Positions 33,424-39,731 of a DNA stretch of 39,731 nucleotides are shown one piece after another. Within the stretch, counting starts at the first letter, position 1. Every line of letters starts with the position of its first letter. The notes under the pieces are model-generated. The model was not told where the DNA came from. It saw only the letters and a list, made by a program, of their open reading frames with translations, and did not search any database. This DNA is from Pseudomonas sp. QTF5. Its GTDB lineage: Bacteria > Pseudomonadota > Gammaproteobacteria > Pseudomonadales > Pseudomonadaceae. Made by a program: the position numbers and the translations under genes. The stretch is taken from contig NZ_AZRW02000050.1 in NCBI RefSeq assembly GCF_000512695.2, forward strand, positions 1,709-41,439. Reading direction: 5' to 3'.

Positions 33424-33903
33424 ATGACTCAATTGATCAGCCACGTATCGCCACAATCCCTCACCGAGGTGCTGCAAGCCGCCGGTTACCGGGTCAATCA
33501 AACCGAACAGAGCGGCATCGTGCAGTTGCTCAGCGCCAGCCAGGGCATTGGTTACGCAGTGCGTTTCGGCAACCCGGCAACCGAGCAGGGCAGTTACGTC
33601 GACTTCACCTTCAGCTGCGCCTTGCGGGTTCAGGGCGAGTTGCCGGCCGGGCTGGCGGAGCTGTGGAATGCATCGCGCCGCTTTGCCCGGTTGTCGGTAC
33701 AAGGCGAGTTTCTGGTGATGGAGATGGACGTGGTGGTCGCCGCCGGGGTGAGCGACGATCACCTGCGCGGCAACCTTGAACTGTGGGATCGCTTGCTTCA
33801 GGAGTTCATCGTTTACCTGCGTGAATACAGCCAGAACGCTGCGCAGTTGCAGGCTCAGGCTGAAACCGTCGAGGCGGCCGCGCAAGAGGTGCCAGCCCTG
33901 TGA
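33424..33903 (+). CDS. YbjN-domain protein
   Basis: The 159-residue protein has no signal peptide. Residues about 8-135 resemble the YbjN family ('SLTEVLQAAGYRVNQTEQ', 'IVQLLSASQGIGYAVRFGN', 'LWNASRRFARLSVQGEFLVM', 'VVVAAGVSDDHLRGNLELW'), a type III secretion chaperone-like fold of unclear role. The C-terminus is a helical Gln/Ala/Glu tail. I chose ATG 33424; the open frame runs upstream only across the preceding gene. It overlaps the parvulin gene by 4 bp (33900-33903), implying coupled translation. Confidence 0.8.
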   Translation: MTQLISHVSPQSLTEVLQAAGYRVNQTEQSGIVQLLSASQGIGYAVRFGNPATEQGSYVDFTFSCALRVQGELPAGLAELWNASRRFARLSVQGEFLVMEMDVVVAAGVSDDHLRGNLELWDRLLQEFIVYLREYSQNAAQLQAQAETVEAAAQEVPAL

Positions 33904-34850
33904 AAAAACGTACGGTAGTGGCCGGCGCAGGTGCGTTGGCCGTACTGGTGATTGCCGTTGCGTTGGGACTGCGTCCGGGTAATGACCCGATCGCCGCTCA
34001 GCAGCCAGCGCCATCGGCGGTATTGGCAACGAATGAACCGGCGGTCGCGCGACTGGGCAATCAGCAGGTCGCCCCTGAAGAGCTAAAAGCGCTGCTCGCC
34101 ACCTTGCCGGTGGAAGCTCGCGAACAACTGCGAGCCAATCGCGGGGCGCTGGAAAGCTGGATTCGCTCGCGCCTGGCCGAAAAAGCCGTGCTCGAACAGG
34201 CCGACGCCCAAGGCTGGCGTCAGCGCCCGGAGGTCGAACGGCAAACCCGCGCCGCCACCGAGCAGATTGTCTTTCGCGACTACTTGCAGTCGGTCAGTCA
34301 GGTGCCGACCGACTACCCCAGTGCCGCCGAATTGCAGCAGGCCTATGAGGCCGGCAAGGCCGGTTGGGTGACGCCGCCGATGTACCGGGTCAGCCAGATT
34401 TTCCTCGGCGTGGCCGATCCGCAAACACTCGAAACCGTGCGCAAGCAAGCGCTCGAACTGAGCAAAAAAGCCCAGGCCGCGCCGACGGAGTTTGCCGCCT
34501 TGGCGAGTCAGTATTCGCAGGACCGAGCCAGCGCCGAACGGGGTGGCGACACCGGGCTGCAACCATTGCAGCAACTGGTGCCGGAAGTCCGTGGCGCGGT
34601 GTCGCGACTTAAGGTCGGCGTGGTGTCGGAACCGGTGCAGAGCGCGGCGGGTTTTCATGTGATCAAACTCACCGAACAGCAACCGGCCCGCACCGCAACC
34701 CTGGAAGAACTGCGCGAACGCCTGACCCAGGCCTTGCGTGCCCAGCGTCAGGAACAGATTGCCAAGGCCTATCTGGAAGGGATGCTCACTACGGCGACGC
34801 TGAGTATTGATGGGGCCGAGCTCAACAAAGTGCTGGAGGAAAAACGTTAG
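33900..34850 (+). CDS. Membrane-anchored parvulin-type peptidyl-prolyl isomerase (PpiC/SurA-like)
   Basis: A 316-residue protein with an N-terminal uncleaved anchor (about 6-24, VVAGAGALAVLVIAVALGL), a SurA_N-like helical region (about 45-150), a parvulin domain at about 158-262 ('YRVSQIFLGVADPQTLETVR', 'FAALASQYSQDRASAERGGD', 'VVSEPVQSAAGFHVIKLTEQ') and a helical C-terminal tail. It should act in the periplasm as a folding helper. It starts with GTG 33900, overlapping the YbjN stop. The last gene of the block is a periplasmic isomerase, which makes PdtA, PdtB or the porin plausible clients. The P. aeruginosa locus ends in the same kind of gene (recalled). Confidence 0.9.
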   Translation: MKKRTVVAGAGALAVLVIAVALGLRPGNDPIAAQQPAPSAVLATNEPAVARLGNQQVAPEELKALLATLPVEAREQLRANRGALESWIRSRLAEKAVLEQADAQGWRQRPEVERQTRAATEQIVFRDYLQSVSQVPTDYPSAAELQQAYEAGKAGWVTPPMYRVSQIFLGVADPQTLETVRKQALELSKKAQAAPTEFAALASQYSQDRASAERGGDTGLQPLQQLVPEVRGAVSRLKVGVVSEPVQSAAGFHVIKLTEQQPARTATLEELRERLTQALRAQRQEQIAKAYLEGMLTTATLSIDGAELNKVLEEKR

Positions 34851-34872
34851 TTTCCCCGTTCACAGCGATCCA

Positions 34873-34966
34873 GTGTGGGAGCGGGCTTGCTCGCGAAGAG
34901 GCCTTCACAGGCAACATTTCCATTAAATGTGCCGACGCCTTCGCGAGCAAGCCCGCTCCCACAGGG
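34873..34966. repeat. REP pair after the isomerase gene
   Basis: Inverted REP copies lie at about 34873-34898 and 34939-34964. They mark the end of the TPS/TonB operon and may serve as its 3' hairpin. Confidence 0.9.
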
Positions 34967-35009
34967 GATGTGTGGAGTACCTAAAACAAAGATCGACAGG
35001 GAGTCATCG

Positions 35010-35990
35010 ATGTCATTCATAGAACCCACAGGACGTCAGGGTGTTGTCGAATACCGATCCCCGCAGGGGCCATCCGAGTCCTGGCTGGCACGGGCCGCCG
35101 GGATTGATACCGAGGTGGCGCAATACTTTCTGGTCAGCGCCCGTTGTGGCTGTTTCATGCAGGCCGCGCGCAGCCTCAATGTGCGGGCGACCCTGCTGCG
35201 CAAGCACCTGGCGCAGCTGGAAGATCAGCTGCAACGTTCGCTGTTCAAGTTCCAGGGCAGCGCGTTGACCTTGAGTCGTGACGGGCAGCAGTTGCAGGCG
35301 CAGTTGATCGCGCTGGTGAACGAACGCAAATTGCCGGTGATCGAACAGCCCTTGATTCGCCTGGCCGTGGCCGAATCGATCCTGCACGACATCCTCGGCC
35401 GTGATCTGGTCTCGCTGCTGCGGCGCAATGCCAGTATGCGTCTGGACATCATCTCCCTGGACAGCGAACTGTCCCTGCGAGCGATCAGCGCCGATGTGGT
35501 GGTGTGGCTGGCGGGCACCGATTCGCCGTTGCCAGGCCCCAGTTTCGCCATCAGCGAACCCCAGCGTCTGGCACGGCTGGACTATCTGCCGCACATCGCC
35601 AAACGGTATTCACGGGTTGCGGCGCGGCCGGACTGCCTGGGTGACCTGGCCGATTTCATGCTGGTGCAATGGCAGCACGACCGTCAGGTCACCGCTTTTG
35701 GCCCTTGGAACAGTCTGGTGGAGCAGCGCCTGGCGGGGGTGGTGCAACTGCATTCCTATGAGCTGATGCTGGAGATGATCCGTTGCAGTGCCTGCATCGG
35801 TCTGCTGCCGCACTACATCAGCCAATTCGACCGGGGGCTGGTGGCGTTGCCCGGGCTCTTCAACCAACCGATGCAGCGCCAGGTGTGGATGGCGGTCAAT
35901 GCCGACTCCCGGAATGAGGCCGAGGTGCAGGGGATTGTCGAGCTGATCCACAACACGTTCAGTGAGCGGCGGGAGTGGTTCGAGAGTTGA
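35010..35990 (+). CDS. LysR-type transcriptional regulator (atypical)
   Basis: The 326-residue protein has an extended N-terminus of about 35 residues, a LysR-like winged helix at about 38-95 ('YFLVSARCGCFMQAARSLNV', 'LLRKHLAQLEDQLQRSLFKF', 'LTLSRDGQQLQ') and a substrate-binding domain ('VAESILHDILGRDLVSLLRR', 'SCIGLLPHYISQFDRGLVAL'-like segments). It differs from mainstream LysR proteins by Val-Arg-Ala in place of the usual Ser-Gln-Pro/Ser-Ala recognition start. ATG 35010 has CAGGGAG upstream. It may correspond to the LysR gene near the end of the syntenic P. aeruginosa region (PA0701, uncertain). Whether it controls the pdt block is unknown. Confidence 0.82.
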   Translation: MSFIEPTGRQGVVEYRSPQGPSESWLARAAGIDTEVAQYFLVSARCGCFMQAARSLNVRATLLRKHLAQLEDQLQRSLFKFQGSALTLSRDGQQLQAQLIALVNERKLPVIEQPLIRLAVAESILHDILGRDLVSLLRRNASMRLDIISLDSELSLRAISADVVVWLAGTDSPLPGPSFAISEPQRLARLDYLPHIAKRYSRVAARPDCLGDLADFMLVQWQHDRQVTAFGPWNSLVEQRLAGVVQLHSYELMLEMIRCSACIGLLPHYISQFDRGLVALPGLFNQPMQRQVWMAVNADSRNEAEVQGIVELIHNTFSERREWFES

Positions 35991-36001
35991 CGACTAACTA
36001 A

Positions 36002-36092
36002 TGTGGGAGCGGGCTTGCTCGCGAAGGCGGTGTGTCAGGCAACATTGATGTCGACTGACACACCGCCTTCGCGAGCAAGCCCGCTCCCACAA
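36002..36092. repeat. REP pair
   Basis: Inverted REP copies lie at about 36002-36027 and 36067-36092, with GGCGGTGTGTCAG / CTGACACACCGCC extending the stem inward. It fills most of the gap between the LysR and acetyltransferase genes. Confidence 0.92.
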
Positions 36093-36161
36093 GGTTCTCG
36101 CCATACCGAAAGCTTGCGTTATAGAGTAGGCGGCCATGCACGCATCAAGGACGAAACATTC

Positions 36162-36686
36162 ATGCCCTCCGACTCCGTCATTACCCTCGAACGCTTCAAC
36201 GAATCCCACATCGTGGGCATCACCGCGCTCTACAACGACCCGGCCGTGGCCCGGCAGGTGCTGCAGATGCCGTTTCAGTCCGCTGAGGTCTGGCGCCAAC
36301 GCCTGATGGCGGACAACGAGCGGGCGGTGAAATTGGTGGCGATACACCAGGGATCGGTCATCGGCAACATTGGCCTGGAACAGTTTTCGCGAATTCGCCG
36401 CAGCCACGCCGGCAGCGTCGGCATGGGTGTCGCCGTGGCTTGGCAGGGCAAGGGCGTCGGTTCGAAATTGCTGGCCGCAGCGCTGGACGTCGCCGACAAC
36501 TGGATGAACCTGCAACGGGTAGAACTCTCGGTGTACGCCGACAATGAAGCGGCCATCGGCCTGTACCAGAAATTCGGTTTCGAGACCGAAGGCCTGTTTC
36601 GCGATTACGCCGTGCGTGACGGTCGGCTGGTCGATACCCTGAGCATGGCGCGCCTGCGTGGCACGTCCGAGGCCCAACGCCGGTAA
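36162..36686 (+). CDS. GNAT-family N-acetyltransferase
   Basis: A 174-residue cytoplasmic GNAT enzyme. Motif A with the acetyl-CoA loop QGKGVG lies near residues 95-100 ('VAVAWQGKGVGSKLLAAALD'). It is followed by 'RVELSVYADNEAAIGLYQKFGFETEGLFRDYAVRDG', a motif B pattern seen in RimJ/PhnO-like acetyltransferases with unassigned substrates. I chose ATG 36162; the open frame upstream only reads through the REP pair. It stands alone between two REP pairs. Confidence 0.9.
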   Translation: MPSDSVITLERFNESHIVGITALYNDPAVARQVLQMPFQSAEVWRQRLMADNERAVKLVAIHQGSVIGNIGLEQFSRIRRSHAGSVGMGVAVAWQGKGVGSKLLAAALDVADNWMNLQRVELSVYADNEAAIGLYQKFGFETEGLFRDYAVRDGRLVDTLSMARLRGTSEAQRR

Positions 36687-36713
36687 GGCAAGCAATGTGA
36701 GCGACGAAAATCC

Positions 36714-36804
36714 TGTGGGAGCGAGGCTTGCCCGCGAAGAACGATGACGCGTAATACCTGAAAAACCGCGGTGCATTCTTCGCGGGCAAGCCACGCTCCC
36801 ACAG
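36714..36804. repeat. REP pair, second sequence subfamily
   Basis: The copies read GTGGGAGCGAGGCTTGCCCG and its inverse (about 36714-36740 and 36778-36803), a variant of the main REP with GAGGCTTGCC in place of GGGCTTGCTC. It lies between two convergent genes and probably ends both transcripts. Confidence 0.88.
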
Positions 36805-36821
36805 GTTCTGAACTTATTGAC

Positions 36822-37514
36822 TCACTCCCCCAACGCGAACGCCACCGCCGACTGCGCATGCAGTTCGGTGGTGTCGAGCAAGGGCAGGGCGCTGTGCTCG
36901 GGTTTGATCAGCAGGCCGATTTCGGTACAGCCGAGAATGATCGCCTGGGCGCCGCGTTCGGTCAGCGACTCGATCACCCGTTGATAGACCTGGCGTGACG
37001 CCTCGCTGATCACCCCGACGCACAATTCGTCATAGATGATCCGGTGCACGGCCTGGCGCTCCTCGGTCTCCGGCACCAGCACCGTCAGGCCCTTGGCCGT
37101 CAGACGCTCCTTCAAAAAATCCTGCTCCATGGTGAACGCGGTGCCCAGCAAACCCACCCGCAGCGCACCGGCGTCCAGTGCCGCCTGACCGGCCGGGTCG
37201 GCAATGTGCAGGAACGGAATATCGATCGCTGCCTGAATCTGCCCGGCCACCTTGTGCATGGTGTTGGTACATAGCACCACGCACTCGGCGCCGCCAGCCT
37301 CCAGGCGCAGGGCAGCATCCACCAGAATCGCCGCCGCGTCGTCCCAACGGCCGGCATGCTGGGCTTGTTCGACAGGGCCGAAGTCGACGCTGTACATCAG
37401 CAATTTCGCCGAACGCAACGGCCCGAGACGATCACGTACCTGCTGGTTGATGAGACGGTAATACTCGGCGCTGGACTCCCAGCTCATGCCGCCGATAAGG
37501 CCGATGGTGCGCAT
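36822..37514 (-). CDS. Aspartate/glutamate racemase family protein
   Basis: The 230-residue product is a cofactor-independent Asp/Glu/hydantoin racemase-type enzyme. It starts MRTIGLIGGMSWESSAEYYR, the family opening, and carries the two catalytic cysteines C82 in 'VLCTNTMHK' and C196 in 'ILGCTEIGLL'. The length matches the YgeA-like amino-acid racemases. ATG 37514 has a GAGGA ribosome site about 7 bp upstream; the frame extends another 10 codons with no support. The substrate (Asp, Glu or another amino acid) cannot be fixed from sequence. Confidence 0.93.
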   Translation of the reverse strand: MRTIGLIGGMSWESSAEYYRLINQQVRDRLGPLRSAKLLMYSVDFGPVEQAQHAGRWDDAAAILVDAALRLEAGGAECVVLCTNTMHKVAGQIQAAIDIPFLHIADPAGQAALDAGALRVGLLGTAFTMEQDFLKERLTAKGLTVLVPETEERQAVHRIIYDELCVGVISEASRQVYQRVIESLTERGAQAIILGCTEIGLLIKPEHSALPLLDTTELHAQSAVAFALGE

Positions 37515-37750
37515 TGGATTTCCTCGGGTTTTGGCCTGTTTCAATGGCTCAGGCCTGAAGGGAGTTTCCGTTTGTCCAACGGCGGATACCAGCGGAAATT
37601 AACTGTATCGCTCATCTTTCGGTGAAGTGTCATGGTGCTTTTTCATTTACCGAGCTTCTGTAGCCGTTCGCACCTTTTTCCGTACGCAAGCTGTCGGCAT
37701 CTGCCATGCTCAACGTCCGCGGCACCGCTTCAACCAAAAGGAACACCGCA

Positions 37751-38245
37751 ATGGACGACGTACAGCAACTGGGCGAGATGCTTCGCCACTACGCAGATAG
37801 CGAAGCGCACAAGAAGCAACTGTTTGAGGCGCAATCGGCCGTGTGGGCGACGCGCATTGGTGAGTTGTTCGATCAGATCCAGCAGTGGCTGGCACCGGTT
37901 CTGGCGCCGAATCTGTTGGAAGTGAGCCGCGAGGCGTATGTTGCGTCCGGGTCGAGCGTTCCGGCGGAGACGTCGACGTTCAAGACCGAGAAACTGAGCA
38001 TCGTCATCGCCGGGAAACCGGTGGAGTTCGTGCCGGATGTGATGGGTGCAGGTGGGCAGATTTCCCTGGCAGTGATGGGGTTGACCGCGGCGCGTTATGG
38101 CAGCATTTCGCTGGTGTGCCTGCCACCCTCCAGCGATTGGCAATGGCGCAAGACCAACGGCTTGAAAGACCCGGACGTCTTTGCCTTCGATGCGAATTTC
38201 CTGGCGCAGCAACTGCAGGGCCTGATTCCCCGCGAGCGCGGCTGA
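37751..38245 (+). CDS. Conserved-looking protein of unknown function
   Basis: I do not recognise this family. The 164-residue product has no signal peptide or membrane helix. The N-terminal third is predicted helical ('QQLGEMLRHYADSEAHKKQL', 'WATRIGELFDQIQQWLAPVL'); the remainder looks like a small beta-rich domain ('KTEKLSIVIAGKPVEFVPDV', 'SISLVCLPPSSDWQWRKTNG'). ATG 37751 has AAAGGAA about 8 bp upstream; the frame is also open to 37706. Coding looks real from codon usage and the ribosome site. A REP pair follows about 30 bp downstream. Confidence 0.75.
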   Translation: MDDVQQLGEMLRHYADSEAHKKQLFEAQSAVWATRIGELFDQIQQWLAPVLAPNLLEVSREAYVASGSSVPAETSTFKTEKLSIVIAGKPVEFVPDVMGAGGQISLAVMGLTAARYGSISLVCLPPSSDWQWRKTNGLKDPDVFAFDANFLAQQLQGLIPRERG

Positions 38246-38275
38246 AGCGTGTTATTTGTGACCAACACATAACCA

Positions 38276-38367
38276 CTGTGGGAGCGGGCTTGCTCGCGAA
38301 GAGGGAGTGTCAGTCGGCATCAATGTTGCCTGACACACCGCCTTCGCGAGCAAGCCCGCTCCCACAT
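38276..38367. repeat. REP pair between convergent genes
   Basis: Inverted REP copies lie at about 38277-38302 and 38342-38366, with the same GTGTCAG / CTGACAC inner stem as the pair at 36002. Confidence 0.9.
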
Positions 38368-38380
38368 TGATCGTGGTGTA

Positions 38381-38602
38381 TCAGATTTCGAGGTTGCCCC
38401 AACCCGGCTTCACCTCTTCCGGCGCCACAGCGTTCACCTTCTTGCCTGTCGCCAATTCCACCCGCCGCGCCACCTCGGGGTCATCTGCAAACGGAATCAG
38501 GCTGGCATCCTCCAGGCTCTCGGTGGTCTGGTGTTTCAAACAGTACTCGACCGCCAGCCAAAGCCCCAAAACACCCCATAGATTCAACGCCATCTCGATC
38601 AT
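38381..38602 (-). CDS. Small membrane protein, unknown function
   Basis: The 73-residue product has an N-terminal hydrophobic helix (about 3-19, EMALNLWGVLGLWLAVEYC) and a polar tail ending PEEVKPGWGNLEI. ATG 38602 has AAGGAG 6 bp upstream, a strong reason to accept it despite its size. I recognise no family. A very short open frame ends 15 bp upstream on the same strand. Confidence 0.65.
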   Translation of the reverse strand: MIEMALNLWGVLGLWLAVEYCLKHQTTESLEDASLIPFADDPEVARRVELATGKKVNAVAPEEVKPGWGNLEI

Positions 38603-38617
38603 GTCAGGCTCCTTGCT

Positions 38618-38692
38618 TCAGGCAATCTGCGCTTCAAGCTCGGCCATCTTCACGTCCGACACCCGCACCGTGCGCCAGGTGTTGTAGGTCAT
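38618..38692 (-). pseudogene. Tiny open frame or gene remnant next to a REP
   Basis: A 24-codon frame (MTYNTWRTVRVSDVKMAELEAQIA) reads towards the small membrane protein gene. Its codons look like coding sequence, but the ATG abuts a REP copy and has no ribosome site. It may be the last part of a longer gene cut by REP insertion, or a micro-ORF. Evidence is weak. Confidence 0.3.
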
Positions 38693-38780
38693 CGCGGACA
38701 AGCCTCGCTCCTACGGGGTCGTGTCGTATGCATGCCTGCCAACCACCCTAACCTTGTAGGAGCGAGGCTTGCCCGCGAAG
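38692..38780. repeat. REP-like pair, second subfamily, outward orientation
   Basis: TCGCGGACAAGCCTCGCTCC (38692-38711) and TAGGAGCGAGGCTTGCCCGC (38757-38776) are inverted copies of the GCGAGGCTTGCC subfamily with TAGGAG in place of TGGGAG. Confidence 0.82.
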
Positions 38781-38833
38781 GGGCCCTTCGAATATCAACG
38801 ATGTGCTACGGCAATAGATGAATATTGTGTTTT

Positions 38834-38864
38834 TTGAAACAAAGTGCCGAGTATTGGCTATACC
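38834..38864 (+). promoter_or_regulatory. Possible sigma-70 promoter of the lipoprotein gene
   Basis: TTGAAA (38834-38839) and TATACC (38859-38864) lie 19 bp apart in an AT-rich gap; CTATAC at 18 bp is an alternative -10. The rest of 38781-38917 holds only the AGGAG ribosome site before 38918. Confidence 0.4.
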
Positions 38865-38917
38865 TGTAATTCCCATATGCAATATTGTTGCCCGGCCTTC
38901 TGACAGGAGTTACAAGC

Positions 38918-39589
38918 ATGAAGCTTGCGTTAATGATGAGCACACTGTGCATCGCCTCTATCGGGATGGTGGGTTGCTCCAGCAAAGTCGTCGAGCCAGA
39001 TCAGTATTCCGGCTTTCTCAAGGACTACAGTCAGCTGAAGGAAGCCAAGTCTCCATCGGGCGCCGTGGTGATGCGCTGGATGGACCCCAAGCTCGACGTC
39101 AACAAGTTCACCAGTGTCTACATCGAGCCGACTCAGCTCTATCCCAAACCGCAACCGACAGTGAAAATCCCTCAGGCCACGCTGAACGGCATCACCAGCT
39201 ACTACGATCAGGCGCTCAAACGCGAGGTGGGTAAATCCCTGCCATTGGCCAGTGGCCCCGGCCCTGGCGTTATGGTGGTGCGTGCGGCGATCACCTCTGT
39301 CACCAGCAAGACTGAAGGCCTCCAGCCTTATGAAGTGATCCCGATCGCCCTCGTAGCGGCGGCAGTCAGTACAGCCAGCGGCATTCGCGACCAGGAAACC
39401 AATCTGGCCACCGAAGCGGTGTTTCTCGATGGTGGGAACAACAAGTCCGTGGCCCAGGTGGTGCGCAAGGGCATCGGCAAACCGCTGGAAAACTCAGATC
39501 AGGTGATGAAGGCCGGTGACGTGAAAAACGTGATCGATGGCTGGGCGTCGGACCTGCATCAGTCGTATCTGAAGCTCAAGTCCAAGTAA
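38918..39589 (+). CDS. DUF3313-type lipoprotein
   Basis: The 223-residue product has a lipoprotein signal ending M-V-G-C near residue 20, with Ser-Ser after the Cys, predicting an outer-membrane location. The body matches DUF3313 ('VEPDQYSGFLKDYSQLKEAK', 'MRWMDPKLDVNKFTSVYIEP', 'VMVVRAAITSVTSKTEG', 'EVIPIALVAAAVSTASGI'), a family of uncharacterised surface lipoproteins. ATG 38918 has ACAGGAG 8 bp upstream; upstream in-frame codons have no signal character. It appears monocistronic and is followed by a single REP. Confidence 0.9.
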   Translation: MKLALMMSTLCIASIGMVGCSSKVVEPDQYSGFLKDYSQLKEAKSPSGAVVMRWMDPKLDVNKFTSVYIEPTQLYPKPQPTVKIPQATLNGITSYYDQALKREVGKSLPLASGPGPGVMVVRAAITSVTSKTEGLQPYEVIPIALVAAAVSTASGIRDQETNLATEAVFLDGGNNKSVAQVVRKGIGKPLENSDQVMKAGDVKNVIDGWASDLHQSYLKLKSK

Positions 39590-39608
39590 TGCGGCCGGGC
39601 TGAGGGCC

Positions 39609-39636
39609 TCTTCGCGAGCAAGCCCGCTCCCACACT
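39609..39636 (-). repeat. Single REP element
   Basis: TTCGCGAGCAAGCCCGCTCC lies 20 bp after the lipoprotein stop. The remaining bases to the right edge show no supportable gene. Confidence 0.85.
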
Positions 39637-39731
39637 CGATCTGTTTTGGTCACATATTCTGTGTACACCAGAGATCAAATAATGAAATGGCTACCCCCGC
39701 CGCCCCCTGCGATCGCCCACTAAGCTTTCGC

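Noticed and set aside
37630..37655. TGTCATGGTGCTTTTTCAT, resembling the pdtA/phdA element
   Set aside because: The half-site spacing differs by one to two bases, the downstream GTTCGGT is absent, and the neighbouring gene has no link to phosphate.
34873..38780. Regularly spaced inverted repeats suggestive of a CRISPR array
   Set aside because: Repeats are paired in inverted orientation, lie between genes at irregular distances, and match the Pseudomonas REP core; no cas genes are present.
39682..39723. 13-codon frame MKWLPPPPPAIAH at the right edge
   Set aside because: It is too short, lacks a ribosome site and has no supporting context.

Overview
The window looks like a chromosomal segment of a fluorescent-group Pseudomonas. 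The evidence is GC-rich coding, many copies of the ~25-bp REP element GTGGGAGCGGGCTTGCTCGC typical of P. fluorescens-type genomes, and recognisable Pseudomonas-specific families (DUF6124, PhdA, DING proteins). From memory, the gene order closely follows the P. aeruginosa PA0680-PA0699 region (hxc - lap/DING - pdtA - phdA - pdtB - exbB2D2 - ppiC). Names borrowed from there are marked as family and synteny inferences.

Layout. (1) 65-8930: an Hxc-type type II secretion system. The minor pseudopilin hxcV runs leftwards out of a divergent promoter region. hxcT-X-Y-Z-Q-R-S (GspG,K,L,M,D,E,F) run rightwards as a tightly overlapping operon, broken only by a REP pair between the secretin and the ATPase. 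GspC/H/J are not in the window and are expected beyond the left edge. (2) 9384-11910: two tandem DING-family phosphate-binding secreted proteins, each closed by nearly the same terminator. The first has a PHO-box-like site upstream. DING proteins are reported Hxc substrates in P. aeruginosa. (3) 12123-24542: a 4139-residue two-partner-secretion exoprotein (PdtA-like). (4) 24543-25782: terminator, REPs, an elaborate inverted-repeat leader and a DUF6124 gene, inserted between pdtA and its partner genes. (5) 25783-34850: a compact block with phdA (Phd antitoxin-like domain fused to a transposase N-terminal domain), pdtB (outer-membrane TpsB transporter), a DUF2341-LamG-ExbB fusion, ExbD, a TonB-like protein, a putative porin, a periplasmic coiled-coil protein, a YbjN-like protein and a membrane-anchored parvulin isomerase. 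(6) 35010 to the end: ordinary scattered genes (LysR regulator, GNAT acetyltransferase, Asp/Glu racemase, small proteins, a DUF3313 lipoprotein), each separated by REP pairs.

How it may work together (inference). Regions 1-5 read as one phosphate-starvation surface programme: a dedicated type II machine exports phosphate-scavenging proteins, while a TPS system displays or releases a giant beta-helical exoprotein with its own energising ExbB/ExbD/TonB complex and periplasmic folding factors. A 27-bp element (21/27 identical) sits about 95-98 bp before both pdtA and phdA and overlaps PHO-box-like half-sites, so the two separated parts of the TPS locus are probably co-regulated. The least explained parts are the ExbB protein carrying a large periplasmic DUF2341-LamG region, the antitoxin/transposase chimera PhdA, and the structured leader of the DUF6124 gene.
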